From CAZEGC01 sp964511635 (lineage in GTDB: Bacteria; Patescibacteriota; Saccharimonadia; Saccharimonadales; Saccharimonadaceae), in NCBI GenBank assembly GCA_964511635.1, contig CAZEGC010000001.1:1-55112 (forward strand): DNA of 55,112 nucleotides, written 5' to 3'. The position numbers were made by a program, and so were the translations under genes. Positions 1 through 7,887 of this stretch are shown here, one piece after another. The notes under the pieces were generated by a model, which was not told the DNA's origin, ran no database searches, and saw nothing but the letters and a program-made list of their open reading frames with translations. Every line of letters begins with the position of its first letter. Position 1 is the stretch's first letter.

Positions 1-20
1 GGGACTTCTCTAAAAACCGA

Positions 21-110
21 ATAGCATAAACGGCTGGCTCTTGACTATTCGAGTATGTTTGAGTGGAACATGAGTTACGCAGAATACAACGAACCAGCTG
101 TTTATGCTAT
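21..110. repeat. 17-bp inverted repeat (left edge, non-coding)
   Basis: Arms 21-37 and 94-110 are complementary over 17 bp with a single G-U-type mismatch, separated by 56 nt. No credible gene covers 1-233: the short open frames there have no recognisable protein content. This could be a structured RNA or the end of a transcription unit that begins outside the window. The arms are seen directly; the role is unknown. Confidence 0.5.
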
Positions 111-141
111 ATCGCGTTTTTGGAGCGTCCCGGGAGTTTTG

Positions 142-165
142 GATACTTTTGCGGTCAAAAGTATC
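142..165. repeat. 10-bp perfect hairpin next to a G9 run
   Basis: Arms 142-151 and 156-165 are perfectly complementary with a 4-nt loop. A run of nine G (195-203) and a second small palindrome (208-224) follow before the trigger factor stop. Neither hairpin has a clear T-tract, so a terminator call is weak; together they may end the tig transcript, which runs on the minus strand. Confidence 0.4.
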
Positions 166-233
166 ACGACGCTTTTGTTGGTACAAAATAACAAGGGGGG
201 GGGATTGTTTCTTTGACAAAGAAATGCGCCCAA

Positions 234-1520
234 TTACTTCGTATTCAACTCGACCAAACGATCGACGGTTTTTTCAGTCAGCAGACGGTTTGCAATATCA
301 CGCCTGACTTCAGGGGTTTGGAATTGCTTTGCCATTTCTGGATTATTACCGTATTGGCTAGCGTATTGCTGGACGCGTTCATCTAGTTCATCGGTTGAAG
401 CCTTGACACCTTCAACCTTACTTAACTCTGCTAGTACCAAGCCAGCCTGGACTCGCTTCTCAGCAGCTGGAGCAACTTCTTTTTCAAGCCACTGGTCGCG
501 GCTCATGCCCTTTTGTTCTAAATACTGGTCGATGGACAACCCTTGCTGCATCAAATTCTGAGTCATGTCACGTTCGATACCGGTAGCTTGGTCGCTTTTT
601 AGCACTTCCGGTACCGGAACTTCACTGGCTTCTACAAGCTGCGCTACTAGGTCGTCTTTTAATTTTTCAACCTCTTCACGCTCGCGCTGATCAGTGAGCT
701 CTCGCTTGATGTCGCTAGTTAGTTCGTCCATGGAAGTGAATGGACCGCACTTAGCGGCAAATTCATCATTCAACTCAGGCTTAACGACTTCTTTTACTTC
801 TTTGAGCGTGGTAGTAAACGTTGCTTCTTTGCCCTTTAGCTCGGCCGCGTGATAGTCATCGGGGAACTCTAAATTTACATCAAATGTCTCACCTGATTTT
901 TTGCCAGCAACACCCTCTTCAAACCCAGGAATGAACGAGCCGCTCCCTAGCTGAAGTGCATAATCTTCGGCAGAGCCACCATCAAAAGCAACACCGTCAA
1001 TTTTTCCAACAAAATCTATCACAACCTCATCACCGATTTTTGCTGCCCTATCGGCTGGCTTTTTCTCAGCCATGGCGGTGCGCATACGCTCGATAATCTC
1101 ATCGACGTCTTTTTTGGTAATTTTAACTTCAGATTTTTTTACTTTTAACTTCTTATAGTCGCCTAGTTTTACTTCTGGTAACACTTCAGCCTCGGCTGTA
1201 AATTCTACTAGTTTCCCTGGCTCATACTTCTTGACATCAACTTCAGGGCGTTCTAGTGCCTGAATGTTTTCGGCCGTAAAAGCTTCGGCAACAGCCTTTG
1301 ACAGGGCGTCTTCTAGTGTCTGATGGGCTAACGTCGTTGGGTCGACGTGCTTTGCCGCCACACTGGCGGGCACATTCCCTTGTCGAAAGCCTTTTGGCGG
1401 CTTCATTTCTTTTGCTATTTTGGTTAGCGCGACCTGCCTTGCGTCGTCGAGCTCTTTCGGTCCCAGCTCAATTGAGAGCTCCACCTTGGTGCTTGATAAT
1501 TGTTTTACACTTGTCTTCAT
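234..1520 (-). CDS. tig: trigger factor (ribosome-associated chaperone / PPIase)
   Basis: Trigger factor binds the ribosome near the exit tunnel, shields nascent chains and isomerises prolyl bonds. All three domains can be read: an N-terminal ribosome-binding domain with the signature loop GFRQG (residues 44-48), an FKBP-type PPIase domain (about 162-243, with GDEVVIDF and the IPGFEEG segment), and a long helical C-terminal chaperone domain (about 250-428). The length of 428 aa is normal for the family. The ATG at 1520 has no Shine-Dalgarno site; a TATACT -10 box lies 10 nt upstream, so the mRNA is probably almost leaderless. It lies 40 nt downstream of hisS on the same strand. Family assignment is firm. 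Confidence 0.95.
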   Translation of the reverse strand: MKTSVKQLSSTKVELSIELGPKELDDARQVALTKIAKEMKPPKGFRQGNVPASVAAKHVDPTTLAHQTLEDALSKAVAEAFTAENIQALERPEVDVKKYEPGKLVEFTAEAEVLPEVKLGDYKKLKVKKSEVKITKKDVDEIIERMRTAMAEKKPADRAAKIGDEVVIDFVGKIDGVAFDGGSAEDYALQLGSGSFIPGFEEGVAGKKSGETFDVNLEFPDDYHAAELKGKEATFTTTLKEVKEVVKPELNDEFAAKCGPFTSMDELTSDIKRELTDQREREEVEKLKDDLVAQLVEASEVPVPEVLKSDQATGIERDMTQNLMQQGLSIDQYLEQKGMSRDQWLEKEVAPAAEKRVQAGLVLAELSKVEGVKASTDELDERVQQYASQYGNNPEMAKQFQTPEVRRDIANRLLTEKTVDRLVELNTK

Positions 1521-1530
1521 ACTTCGACGT

Positions 1531-1536
1531 AGTATA
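1531..1536 (-). promoter_or_regulatory. tig -10 box (near-leaderless)
   Basis: TATACT on the minus strand ends 10 nt before the tig ATG, with no Shine-Dalgarno site in between. The predicted leader is about 3-4 nt. No convincing -35 box was found. Confidence 0.45.
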
Positions 1537-1560
1537 ACAGATATAAAAGTATTTCGCTAA

Positions 1561-2898
1561 CTAGCCCAATATATCGTCAAGTTCGTCTTTATCACTGCGA
1601 CGCCTGTCTTTGACGGTCGTAACGATTCTTTCAAAACTTAATTTTTCTTCTTTGGTAGTTTTAGTGTCTTTGAATGGATAAATTTCACTACTAAGTTCGT
1701 CCTGGCCAATGAATACAATGAATGGAATTTGTTTTTTTATAATTGATTTTATCTGCTTGTCTAGCTTGCGGCCTGTAATGTCGACTTCGACATTTACACC
1801 CTCTTCGCGGAGTCGTCTTGCAAACCCTAGCGCACCGTCCAGTGATGAGCCTAGGACAACCACCCCGACTTCGGTAGTGGACTCTAGGCTGGGTAGTAAG
1901 TTGTGTGATTCTAAAAAGTTCTGAAACGTAGTCGCACCTGGCGCCATACCAACAGTCGGAACTGGATCAGCGCCAAATAATCCAACCAACCCGTCATACC
2001 TTCCACCACCAAACATCGCCCTGTTGTTGTCGGGGTGCTTGTCAAATACTTCAAAAACAGTGCCAGTATAATAATCTAGTCCTCGCATCAGGGTAATATC
2101 AAAAACAGCATTTTTTACACCGGATTTACCTAGCAAAGTAAATAGTTCCTGCACCTCGCGCACCGCGCTAGATGAAGCGACTTCCCTAGGTAGATCAGCC
2201 ATTGTGCCCGCCTGAAGCAGATCTGATATTTTCTTTAGTCCAACCTCGGCCTTTTCATGACCAAAAATAGCCACTGCTTGGTCGCGAAACTCTTCATGTG
2301 TGATTTTGTTCTTTTTATCAAACAACTTGACCATTAGCTCAGCCTGAATAGTATCTAGTTCCAGGTAGTGCGCCATCATATAGTTAATAAGCTTTCGATT
2401 ATTAACCCTAATAGTAAACATGTCGCTGCTAGCACCAAATGCTGCTACTAGCTCATACGCTAGAGTAATGATTTCTGCCTCGGCAACCACGCCCTCTACT
2501 CCAAATATATCGGTGTTAAGTTGCCAAAATTCACGTTCTCGACCGCGCTGTGGCCTTTCGTAGCGCATAAAATTAGCAATTGAGTAAAGCCGAGCAGGAT
2601 ATCCTAGCTCCTGACGCCTTGCCGCCACCATTCGACTAACACTTGGTGTCATTTCGGGACGAATCGCTACTACACGTCCACCACGATCAGTGAATGAATA
2701 AGTCTGTTCGTTTGCAAGCTCATGGCCACTTTTTGCGGTATAAATATCCAGCGGCTCAAGCAAGGGTGCTGCATATTCTTCATACCCATGACTTTCAACT
2801 ATTTTTTGCCAGGTGCGAAAAATATAATTTTGCACTCGCTTATCTTCTGGGTAGTAGTCGCGGGCACCTTTGTAGCTTTGGGGTGAAAGGGTACTCAT
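1561..2898 (-). CDS. hisS: histidyl-tRNA synthetase
   Basis: Class II aminoacyl-tRNA synthetase that charges tRNA-His. Motif 2 is visible as MRYERPQRGREREFWQ (residues 111-126). The histidine-binding segment RGLDYYTGTVFE and motif 3 (FGGGRYDGL) follow at about 270-305, and a C-terminal anticodon-binding domain spans about 345-430. The final 15 residues are a charged tail (DRRRSDKDELDD). The length of 445 aa is slightly above typical bacterial HisS (about 420). The gene precedes tig by 40 nt on the same strand. The ATG at 2898 is followed by normal HisS N-terminal sequence. Confidence 0.95.
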   Translation of the reverse strand: MSTLSPQSYKGARDYYPEDKRVQNYIFRTWQKIVESHGYEEYAAPLLEPLDIYTAKSGHELANEQTYSFTDRGGRVVAIRPEMTPSVSRMVAARRQELGYPARLYSIANFMRYERPQRGREREFWQLNTDIFGVEGVVAEAEIITLAYELVAAFGASSDMFTIRVNNRKLINYMMAHYLELDTIQAELMVKLFDKKNKITHEEFRDQAVAIFGHEKAEVGLKKISDLLQAGTMADLPREVASSSAVREVQELFTLLGKSGVKNAVFDITLMRGLDYYTGTVFEVFDKHPDNNRAMFGGGRYDGLVGLFGADPVPTVGMAPGATTFQNFLESHNLLPSLESTTEVGVVVLGSSLDGALGFARRLREEGVNVEVDITGRKLDKQIKSIIKKQIPFIVFIGQDELSSEIYPFKDTKTTKEEKLSFERIVTTVKDRRRSDKDELDDILG

Positions 2899-2952
2899 TT
2901 ATTCCATATAGTGTCATATATCGCTGCCACTTGCAAGCATAAGATTTGCCAC

Positions 2953-3534
2953 CTACTGACAGTAATCGTCATAAACGCCGCGGCACCTCACATGCTCACG
3001 TAAAAATTTAATCCTGGGACCTAGTGCCTGGTTGCTGCTACTACTAATAATTTGATTCATTGCCTTAATTTGGCGTCGCAGAGCCAGTGAAGCTACCCCA
3101 GGTGCGGGATTAGGCACTCGTAAGAATACCGCCCATTCGTCTATAGCCGGGCTGCTACCAAAAATTCGACCAGCCGACAGATATTCTTGCATTTCGTCAT
3201 CTAGGTTGAGTTCAAACCGTATGTCAGTTACGCTCTCCCTAGTCTCGATGCTTACCTCTTCTGGCGCTAGCGGTATCTTTTTGCCAATCAGTGGCCACAC
3301 CCGGCGGGTGTACTCGTCGACCTTTTCCTGCACGTCCCGTGGGTGAGTGGGCATGCCGCCCGAGTCAGGCTCGCCAGCTGATAGATAGATCGGCTGAGTG
3401 GTTAAATAAAGCGCCCTCATGGCTAGCCTCCCCCCAGCTAGCGGCAACGCCGCCCGTCGCAGGCTCTCGCTGCCTATAAACTGTAAATACAGCTTTGATG
3501 TTCGTTCGTAGGCTGGTATGATTTCATTTTTCAT
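2953..3534 (-). CDS. conserved-looking hypothetical protein
   Basis: I do not recognise this family. It is a soluble protein of about 193 aa with no signal peptide or membrane segment. The N-terminal half is helical and hydrophobic; the middle is charged (KKIPLAPEEVSIETRE), and an internal FELNLDDEMQEY stretch precedes a basic C-terminus containing two cysteines (CRGVYDDYC). The start overlaps the end of the upstream trmH-type gene (stop at 3524), which suggests translational coupling. Two in-frame starts exist: GTG at 3546 and ATG at 3534; I prefer the ATG. The context suggests an RNA- or translation-related role, but that is only guilt by association. Confidence 0.65.
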   Translation of the reverse strand: MKNEIIPAYERTSKLYLQFIGSESLRRAALPLAGGRLAMRALYLTTQPIYLSAGEPDSGGMPTHPRDVQEKVDEYTRRVWPLIGKKIPLAPEEVSIETRESVTDIRFELNLDDEMQEYLSAGRIFGSSPAIDEWAVFLRVPNPAPGVASLALRRQIKAMNQIISSSSNQALGPRIKFLREHVRCRGVYDDYCQ

Positions 3535-4156
3535 TAGTGGACTCACTTAATTTATGCTGCCGCATCCATTCATACATAACAATACTTGCCGCTGCACCAA
3601 CATTAATCGAACGCGTTGATCCAAATTGCTCTATTTGAACTAATCTGTCAGCCTTGCGAGCAAGCTCATCCGAAATGCCGTCGCTTTCGCTTCCGAATAC
3701 TAAAATAGACTTAATCGGTAGCTCAGTCTGGCTTAAATTGCTTGCACCGCTAATGTTATCGACTGCAATAACCGCTGCATCTGCGCCACGAGCATAATTT
3801 AAAAAAGCACTCAAACTATCGTGGTGAGAGATATCGATATATTTATCAGTCATCATCGCACCGCGCTTATTCCATTGGCGACGTCCAATAATATGTACCT
3901 TTCCAACGTTAAAAGCATTGGCAGTCCGCACGATATTGCCCATATTAAAATCACGCTGCCAGTTTTCAATTGCGATTTCAAGCAGCGCGCATCTTAAAGC
4001 GAGATCGCTCCTTATCGCTTCAACACTCCAGTAGCGATATTGATCGGGTACATTTCGCTGATCCCCCGTAGCGAGCAGATTGACGTCAAACTCTGACCCT
4101 TCGGGCCAGGGTTTTGGGTGTGGTCCAACACCATATCTAGTGTTACTTTGTGCCAT
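3524..4156 (-). CDS. TrmH/SpoU-family RNA 2'-O-methyltransferase
   Basis: A SPOUT-fold methyltransferase that transfers a methyl group from SAM to a ribose 2'-OH in tRNA or rRNA. Diagnostic segments are an N-terminal N-x-G-N-I-V-R-T block (motif 1), LVFGSESDGIS (motif 2) and the knot segment GSTRSINVGAAASIVMYEW (motif 3) near the C-terminus. The length of 210 aa is normal for a catalytic domain without the extra N-terminal RNA-binding domain. The substrate position cannot be told from sequence. The ATG at 4156 has no Shine-Dalgarno site; TATAAT lies 6 nt upstream. It is divergent from the ParB-like gene, and its 3' end overlaps the hypothetical gene. Confidence 0.88.
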   Translation of the reverse strand: MAQSNTRYGVGPHPKPWPEGSEFDVNLLATGDQRNVPDQYRYWSVEAIRSDLALRCALLEIAIENWQRDFNMGNIVRTANAFNVGKVHIIGRRQWNKRGAMMTDKYIDISHHDSLSAFLNYARGADAAVIAVDNISGASNLSQTELPIKSILVFGSESDGISDELARKADRLVQIEQFGSTRSINVGAAASIVMYEWMRQHKLSESTNEK

Positions 4157-4162
4157 ATAGAC

Positions 4163-4168
4163 ATTATA
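4163..4168 (-). promoter_or_regulatory. -10 box of the TrmH-family gene (leaderless)
   Basis: A perfect TATAAT on the minus strand ends 6 nt before the ATG at 4156, predicting a leaderless transcript. It shares the 65-bp divergent intergenic region with the ParB-like promoter. Confidence 0.55.
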
Positions 4169-4183
4169 ACAACTAAATATATA

Positions 4184-4212
4184 TTTACGCGAAACGATAG
4201 ATACACTATGAT
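4184..4212 (+). promoter_or_regulatory. promoter of the ParB-like gene
   Basis: TTTACG (4184-4189), a 17-bp spacer and TATGAT (4207-4212) lie 9 nt before the ATG at 4222. The predicted leader is 2-3 nt. Confidence 0.5.
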
Positions 4213-4221
4213 AGGGACAAC

Positions 4222-5400
4222 ATGAGCGCAGAGGGACTACATTATGTCACTAAACATGAAGGTGACGATGATTTGGTGGAATTTGGTCCACAATTTTTGG
4301 AACTTGTACCACTAACGGAACTACGCGAATTACAGCAAGTCCGCGAAGAATATGACCCAGCTGGCATAGAAGAGCTCGCTACGTCACTCGAACATCCTGA
4401 GTCTATATTCTATGAAGACATGTCAAACACAGAGCTAACTAAACAGTTTGACTTAAAACATCCACTCGTTGTAGCGCGTCTAGACCAGCAGTCATATAGA
4501 AATTTTGTTAAAGAGCACGCTGAATACTACGGTATTGAGCCAGTAGCGCTAGAAGACGAGCCTGCCGAGGGTGAAGTCGCATTGCTGCTGATAGCTGGTC
4601 ATCGTAGAAAACGAGCCGTTGCGCTAAAATCACTCCAACGAAATATACCGCTTGATGAGGTAGGAATAGTGGCCCATGTATATGACAATATTGACTTTGA
4701 TGAAGCCCTAAGCCATCAGTTACGCGAAAATATTCATACCCGTACATCCCCCCAGGAAGAGGCCCGAGCCATAGAACGCTACTTCCGACATGAAAAACGA
4801 CGAAGTGCAGGTAAAAGCGTAACAATTGCTTCAATAGCAAGAAGCCTCGGGTTTGGTACGCAAAAAGTGTCTGATGCACTAGCTTTTGCATCGCTCCCGG
4901 TCAAGATCCAGTCATACGTAGACTCAAAAGACAAACAGCTAGCCTACGGTGTCGTAAGAAGCCTTAAACCCCTGTATGATGCTTACGGTGAGTTGCATGA
5001 CTTACTAAATCAGTCGGGTGATCACCCCCAGCTCAAAGAAGACTACTGCTGCGACGAATTAATTATTATGGCTAACAAGCTAGCTGGGAGAAATTTTGAG
5101 GAAAATTCAGTAAAAGCCCAGACGATTATTAAAAACACACTAGAAGAAATCAGAGCTAAAATTGACCCACGAGCAGTGCCTCTATTCGAGATGCAGGCCG
5201 AATCAGCAAGGGACCGCCGCAATCGTTCTTATGGCAATTTGGGTAAAAAAGCAGTGAGCGCACTGCGGCACATCGAAAGCCACGATGCTCTGCAGTACCT
5301 TAGCGATCAGGACAAGGCTGCCATCATGAATCTAGCCGAAGAATTAAGCCATGCTGCCCTGCAGGAAGCCTATACTCACCCCACCCTAGAGCTACAGTAG
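4222..5400 (+). CDS. ParB/Spo0J-like DNA-binding protein (orphan)
   Basis: The fold is read from an N-terminal ParB-type domain (VPLTELRELQ near residue 30), the box II-like GHRRKRAV motif (about 131-138), a RENIHTRTSPQEEARAI block typical of ParB helices, and a helix-turn-helix (TIASIARSLGFGTQKVSDAL). The length of 392 aa is longer than chromosomal ParB (about 290), with an insert between the first domain motif and GHRR and a helical C-terminal extension. No ParA lies next to it and I saw no canonical parS palindrome nearby, so a role in chromosome segregation is not shown; a nucleoid-occlusion or regulator role is equally possible. The promoter is compact and apparently leaderless. Confidence 0.75.
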   Translation: MSAEGLHYVTKHEGDDDLVEFGPQFLELVPLTELRELQQVREEYDPAGIEELATSLEHPESIFYEDMSNTELTKQFDLKHPLVVARLDQQSYRNFVKEHAEYYGIEPVALEDEPAEGEVALLLIAGHRRKRAVALKSLQRNIPLDEVGIVAHVYDNIDFDEALSHQLRENIHTRTSPQEEARAIERYFRHEKRRSAGKSVTIASIARSLGFGTQKVSDALAFASLPVKIQSYVDSKDKQLAYGVVRSLKPLYDAYGELHDLLNQSGDHPQLKEDYCCDELIIMANKLAGRNFEENSVKAQTIIKNTLEEIRAKIDPRAVPLFEMQAESARDRRNRSYGNLGKKAVSALRHIESHDALQYLSDQDKAAIMNLAEELSHAALQEAYTHPTLELQ

Positions 5401-5414
5401 TAAATTGAGACAAT

Positions 5415-7052
5415 TTAATTATACACAGCAAAATTTTTATGCGACGTATCGTCATACTCACTTCGCAGTAAGCGAGCCAATAACTTTACGTCCTGATCCG
5501 ACTTAACGCCCGGGTTCATAATGCCGTGTGGATCAAAGATATTCTTTATTTCCTGAAATATTTTCCTAACATCAGGATCAAGATTCTTATATGCAGCGCT
5601 GGCTTTTAGCCTGCCTTCGCCGTTTTTAGCAACCAGGTGGCCGCCATGACTTTCGATTAGGGCAGTGCATTCGTCTATAAGTTTGATGACTCTTTGTCTA
5701 TCACTTACCTTCTTAAGGTGAAGCACGGGCCGAAGGTAAAAAATTTCTTCTATAACGTGACCATACAGATTCAAATCAACTGAATGCTTTTTAGCTAACT
5801 TTTTTAGCTTCGAGCTAAAATCTTCAATTCGAGCAAGCGGCACATGAAACCCATCCAGAATCGGAGGAATGCCTGCGCCAGCAACTTGCGGTGAACTAGC
5901 CAGACCAGTAACTTCACGCAGAGCTAGGACATCCCTAGCGTCGTCTTCGTCACCGCTTACAACTTCGGCTTCGAACTTCAATGCTAAATTGACAGCTTTT
6001 CTAAGTCTTCTACGCCGTTCACGAGCACTTGATTCGTCAAATGCCAGCACAAGCACCACGTCATCGTTATCAATTTCCTTTATGCTTTCGAGAACTAAGT
6101 ATTTCTTGCCCATCGATTGAGCAGCCTTAAAGTATGACCCATCAATTAGCTCCATCGCCGCAGGCTCAAGCTTGAATAGTCCCTCGATACAGTCATGGGC
6201 CTTTTCAAGATCGGGAAACACTGCTATGGCGGCATGCAAGCCGCTAGACGCCAGCTCAGCTTTCATGATCATTTCTGATATTATCGCCAAAGTTCCTTGG
6301 CTCCCCAGAAGTAAAGGAGTAAGATCAAACGACCCGTCGCGGTGCTTTACATCTGCAATTCCACTATAGCCCACGTTGTCTCGCACGTGAGGGGCAATTT
6401 TTCCATTAATGGTAGCTAAATTATCCTCTATCAAACCGTCTATCTTGCGGTATATCTCACCCTCGAGTGTCTGTTCACCTTTTTTGCGGTTGAGGGCCTT
6501 TTTACTGATACGCTCAGTCTGCATCAGGTCGCCATTAGATAAAACAACTTCTAGTTGATGAGTCCAAGTCAACATATCACCGTACTTCCCGGATAGCACG
6601 CCGCTAGCATTATTTGCAATAGCGCCGCCTACCGTACCGTAGCTTGCAGCTTGAGAATAGGCTGGGATATAAAGTTCATGCAATCTAAGTGCTTGGTTTA
6701 GAGCACCCATCGTGACGCCCGGCTGCAGGCGAACAAGTCGCTGTCTGGGATCTAGTTCGAAAATATTGTTCAAGTGCGCAGTGGTGTTAATTATAATATC
6801 TTTACCAATTGCCGCACCGGTACTATCGCTGCCACTACCCCTAGCGGTCAAACCTATGGAGTGGCCAGTTTCCGCCAATCGCCACGCAAACCTTGCAGTT
6901 TTGCGTATATCCACGGTTGCCCGTGGATATATGACCATATCAGGTTTAATTGAAAGTACGCTTTTATCAACCGAAAAAGCTTGACGCGTCTGAGTCCTAG
7001 TATCAACTTCGCCCTTTAGGTGTTCGTTTAAATACTTTGCTACCTTATTCAT
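5415..7052 (-). CDS. FAD-linked oxidase (GlcD / D-lactate dehydrogenase-like)
   Basis: A flavoprotein of the PCMH/VAO type that oxidises 2-hydroxy acids. The FAD pyrophosphate loop is TARGSGSDSTGAAIG (about residues 53-67), followed by QPGVTMGALNQAL and the SYGTVGGAIANNASG segment. The FAD-oxidase C domain ends with GEGRLKASAAYKNL and IFDPHGIMNPGVK, the usual C-terminal signature. At 545 aa it lacks the C-terminal Fe-S domain found in larger D-lactate dehydrogenases, so its electron acceptor is unclear. The substrate could be D-lactate or glycolate. It is convergent with the ParB-like gene and divergent from tRNA-Leu. Confidence 0.85.
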   Translation of the reverse strand: MNKVAKYLNEHLKGEVDTRTQTRQAFSVDKSVLSIKPDMVIYPRATVDIRKTARFAWRLAETGHSIGLTARGSGSDSTGAAIGKDIIINTTAHLNNIFELDPRQRLVRLQPGVTMGALNQALRLHELYIPAYSQAASYGTVGGAIANNASGVLSGKYGDMLTWTHQLEVVLSNGDLMQTERISKKALNRKKGEQTLEGEIYRKIDGLIEDNLATINGKIAPHVRDNVGYSGIADVKHRDGSFDLTPLLLGSQGTLAIISEMIMKAELASSGLHAAIAVFPDLEKAHDCIEGLFKLEPAAMELIDGSYFKAAQSMGKKYLVLESIKEIDNDDVVLVLAFDESSARERRRRLRKAVNLALKFEAEVVSGDEDDARDVLALREVTGLASSPQVAGAGIPPILDGFHVPLARIEDFSSKLKKLAKKHSVDLNLYGHVIEEIFYLRPVLHLKKVSDRQRVIKLIDECTALIESHGGHLVAKNGEGRLKASAAYKNLDPDVRKIFQEIKNIFDPHGIMNPGVKSDQDVKLLARLLRSEYDDTSHKNFAVYN

Positions 7053-7122
7053 CTATACCCGCCTAATTTAATGTCACTATACAGTTAATGTTTCTATGAT
7101 AGCACAAGCGCATAACTAGACT

Positions 7123-7150
7123 TTTAAAATTTGTCTGCCTTTGATATAGT
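7123..7150 (+). promoter_or_regulatory. possible tRNA-Leu promoter
   Basis: TTTAAA (7123-7128), a 16-bp spacer and TATAGT (7145-7150), about 25 nt before the tRNA 5' end. The -35 is weak. Confidence 0.4.
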
Positions 7151-7175
7151 ATTCTAGTACCAATATTTAGTACAC

Positions 7176-7261
7176 GCGCGAGTGGTGGAATTGGTAGACA
7201 CGCATGCCTTAGGAGCATGTGCCTTTACGGCGTGGAGGTTCAAGTCCTCTCTCGCGTACCA
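7176..7261 (+). tRNA. tRNA-Leu (anticodon UAG), CCA encoded
   Basis: The cloverleaf is complete: acceptor GCGCGAG pairs with CTCGCGT (first pair G-U); the D arm is TGGTGGAATTGGTAGACA; anticodon stem CATGC/GCATG encloses loop CTTAGGA, giving anticodon TAG at 7210-7212. A long variable arm (TGCCTTTACGGCG) marks it as class II tRNA-Leu, and the T arm contains GGTTCAAGTCC. The CCA end (7259-7261) is encoded. It reads CUA and probably other CUN codons. Confidence 0.96.
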
Positions 7262-7270
7262 AAATTATTT

Positions 7271-7303
7271 ACCGACCCAGATTCTGGGTCGGTTTGCTTT
7301 TTC
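7271..7303 (+). terminator. intrinsic terminator after tRNA-Leu
   Basis: A 9-bp perfect hairpin (7271-7279 with 7285-7293) and a 5-nt loop, followed by a T-rich tract interrupted by GC. It lies 9 nt after the tRNA CCA end. Confidence 0.85.
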
Positions 7304-7344
7304 AATATAAATCACGTAAAGAAAACGCAAAAAAACGCCTAAAA

Positions 7345-7887
7345 TCAGGCGCTTTCCTGCCGGTAGTATGTGAGCGTGGCATTTCCATAACTACGATTGT
7401 CCACCACAACAACTCCGGGTTTGGTTGACACGCCTCCCCTACCTGAATGTGATAATACCATAACTCCGCCAGGTTTTAACAGGTCAAATAACTTTTCTAC
7501 TGTGGAAAACTGCTCATGGTAATACGGCGGGTCAGCCAGTATCAAATCGAACCGCTCCCCCTGATAGGTGCTTTGCCATGATGATACGCTAGCACGAATA
7601 AGTTTTGTCTGATCGCCTAGCCCTAGAGCGCTTAGATTGTTAGCTAAAATCTTCTGAGCTAGTCGATCCTTTTCAATAAAAACTGCCTGGAGAGCTCCGC
7701 GACTAATTGCTTCTATGCCTAGTGCGCCCGTGCCAGCAAAGGCATCTAGGACAGTTTTGCCAGATAAGTCACCGAGGCTATTAAATAGCGCGCCACGAAC
7801 CCTTTCACCCATTGGGTGAGTCCGTTTGCCTTTTGGAGCATCAATTTTACGACCACCAAATATACCGGCTATGATGCGTACATTCAT
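7345..7887 (-). CDS. rsmD: 16S rRNA (guanine966-N2)-methyltransferase RsmD
   Basis: A Rossmann-fold SAM-dependent methyltransferase that modifies G966 in the small-subunit rRNA. It starts with the family's typical RIIAGIFGGRKIDAPKG, followed by THPMGERVRGALFNSL. The SAM-binding motif is LDAFAGTGALGIEA (about 45-58) and the catalytic N-methylase motif is ADPPYY (about 117-122). The length of 180 aa is normal. The ATG overlaps the stop of the upstream zinc-hydrolase-like gene by 4 nt (ATGA), so the pair is translationally coupled. It is the last gene of the recG-led minus-strand unit. Confidence 0.93.
   Translation of the reverse strand: MNVRIIAGIFGGRKIDAPKGKRTHPMGERVRGALFNSLGDLSGKTVLDAFAGTGALGIEAISRGALQAVFIEKDRLAQKILANNLSALGLGDQTKLIRASVSSWQSTYQGERFDLILADPPYYHEQFSTVEKLFDLLKPGGVMVLSHSGRGGVSTKPGVVVVDNRSYGNATLTYYRQESA

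Noticed and set aside
10..219. 69-aa minus-strand frame at the left edge
   Set aside because: It spans both inverted repeats, and the protein sequence looks random.
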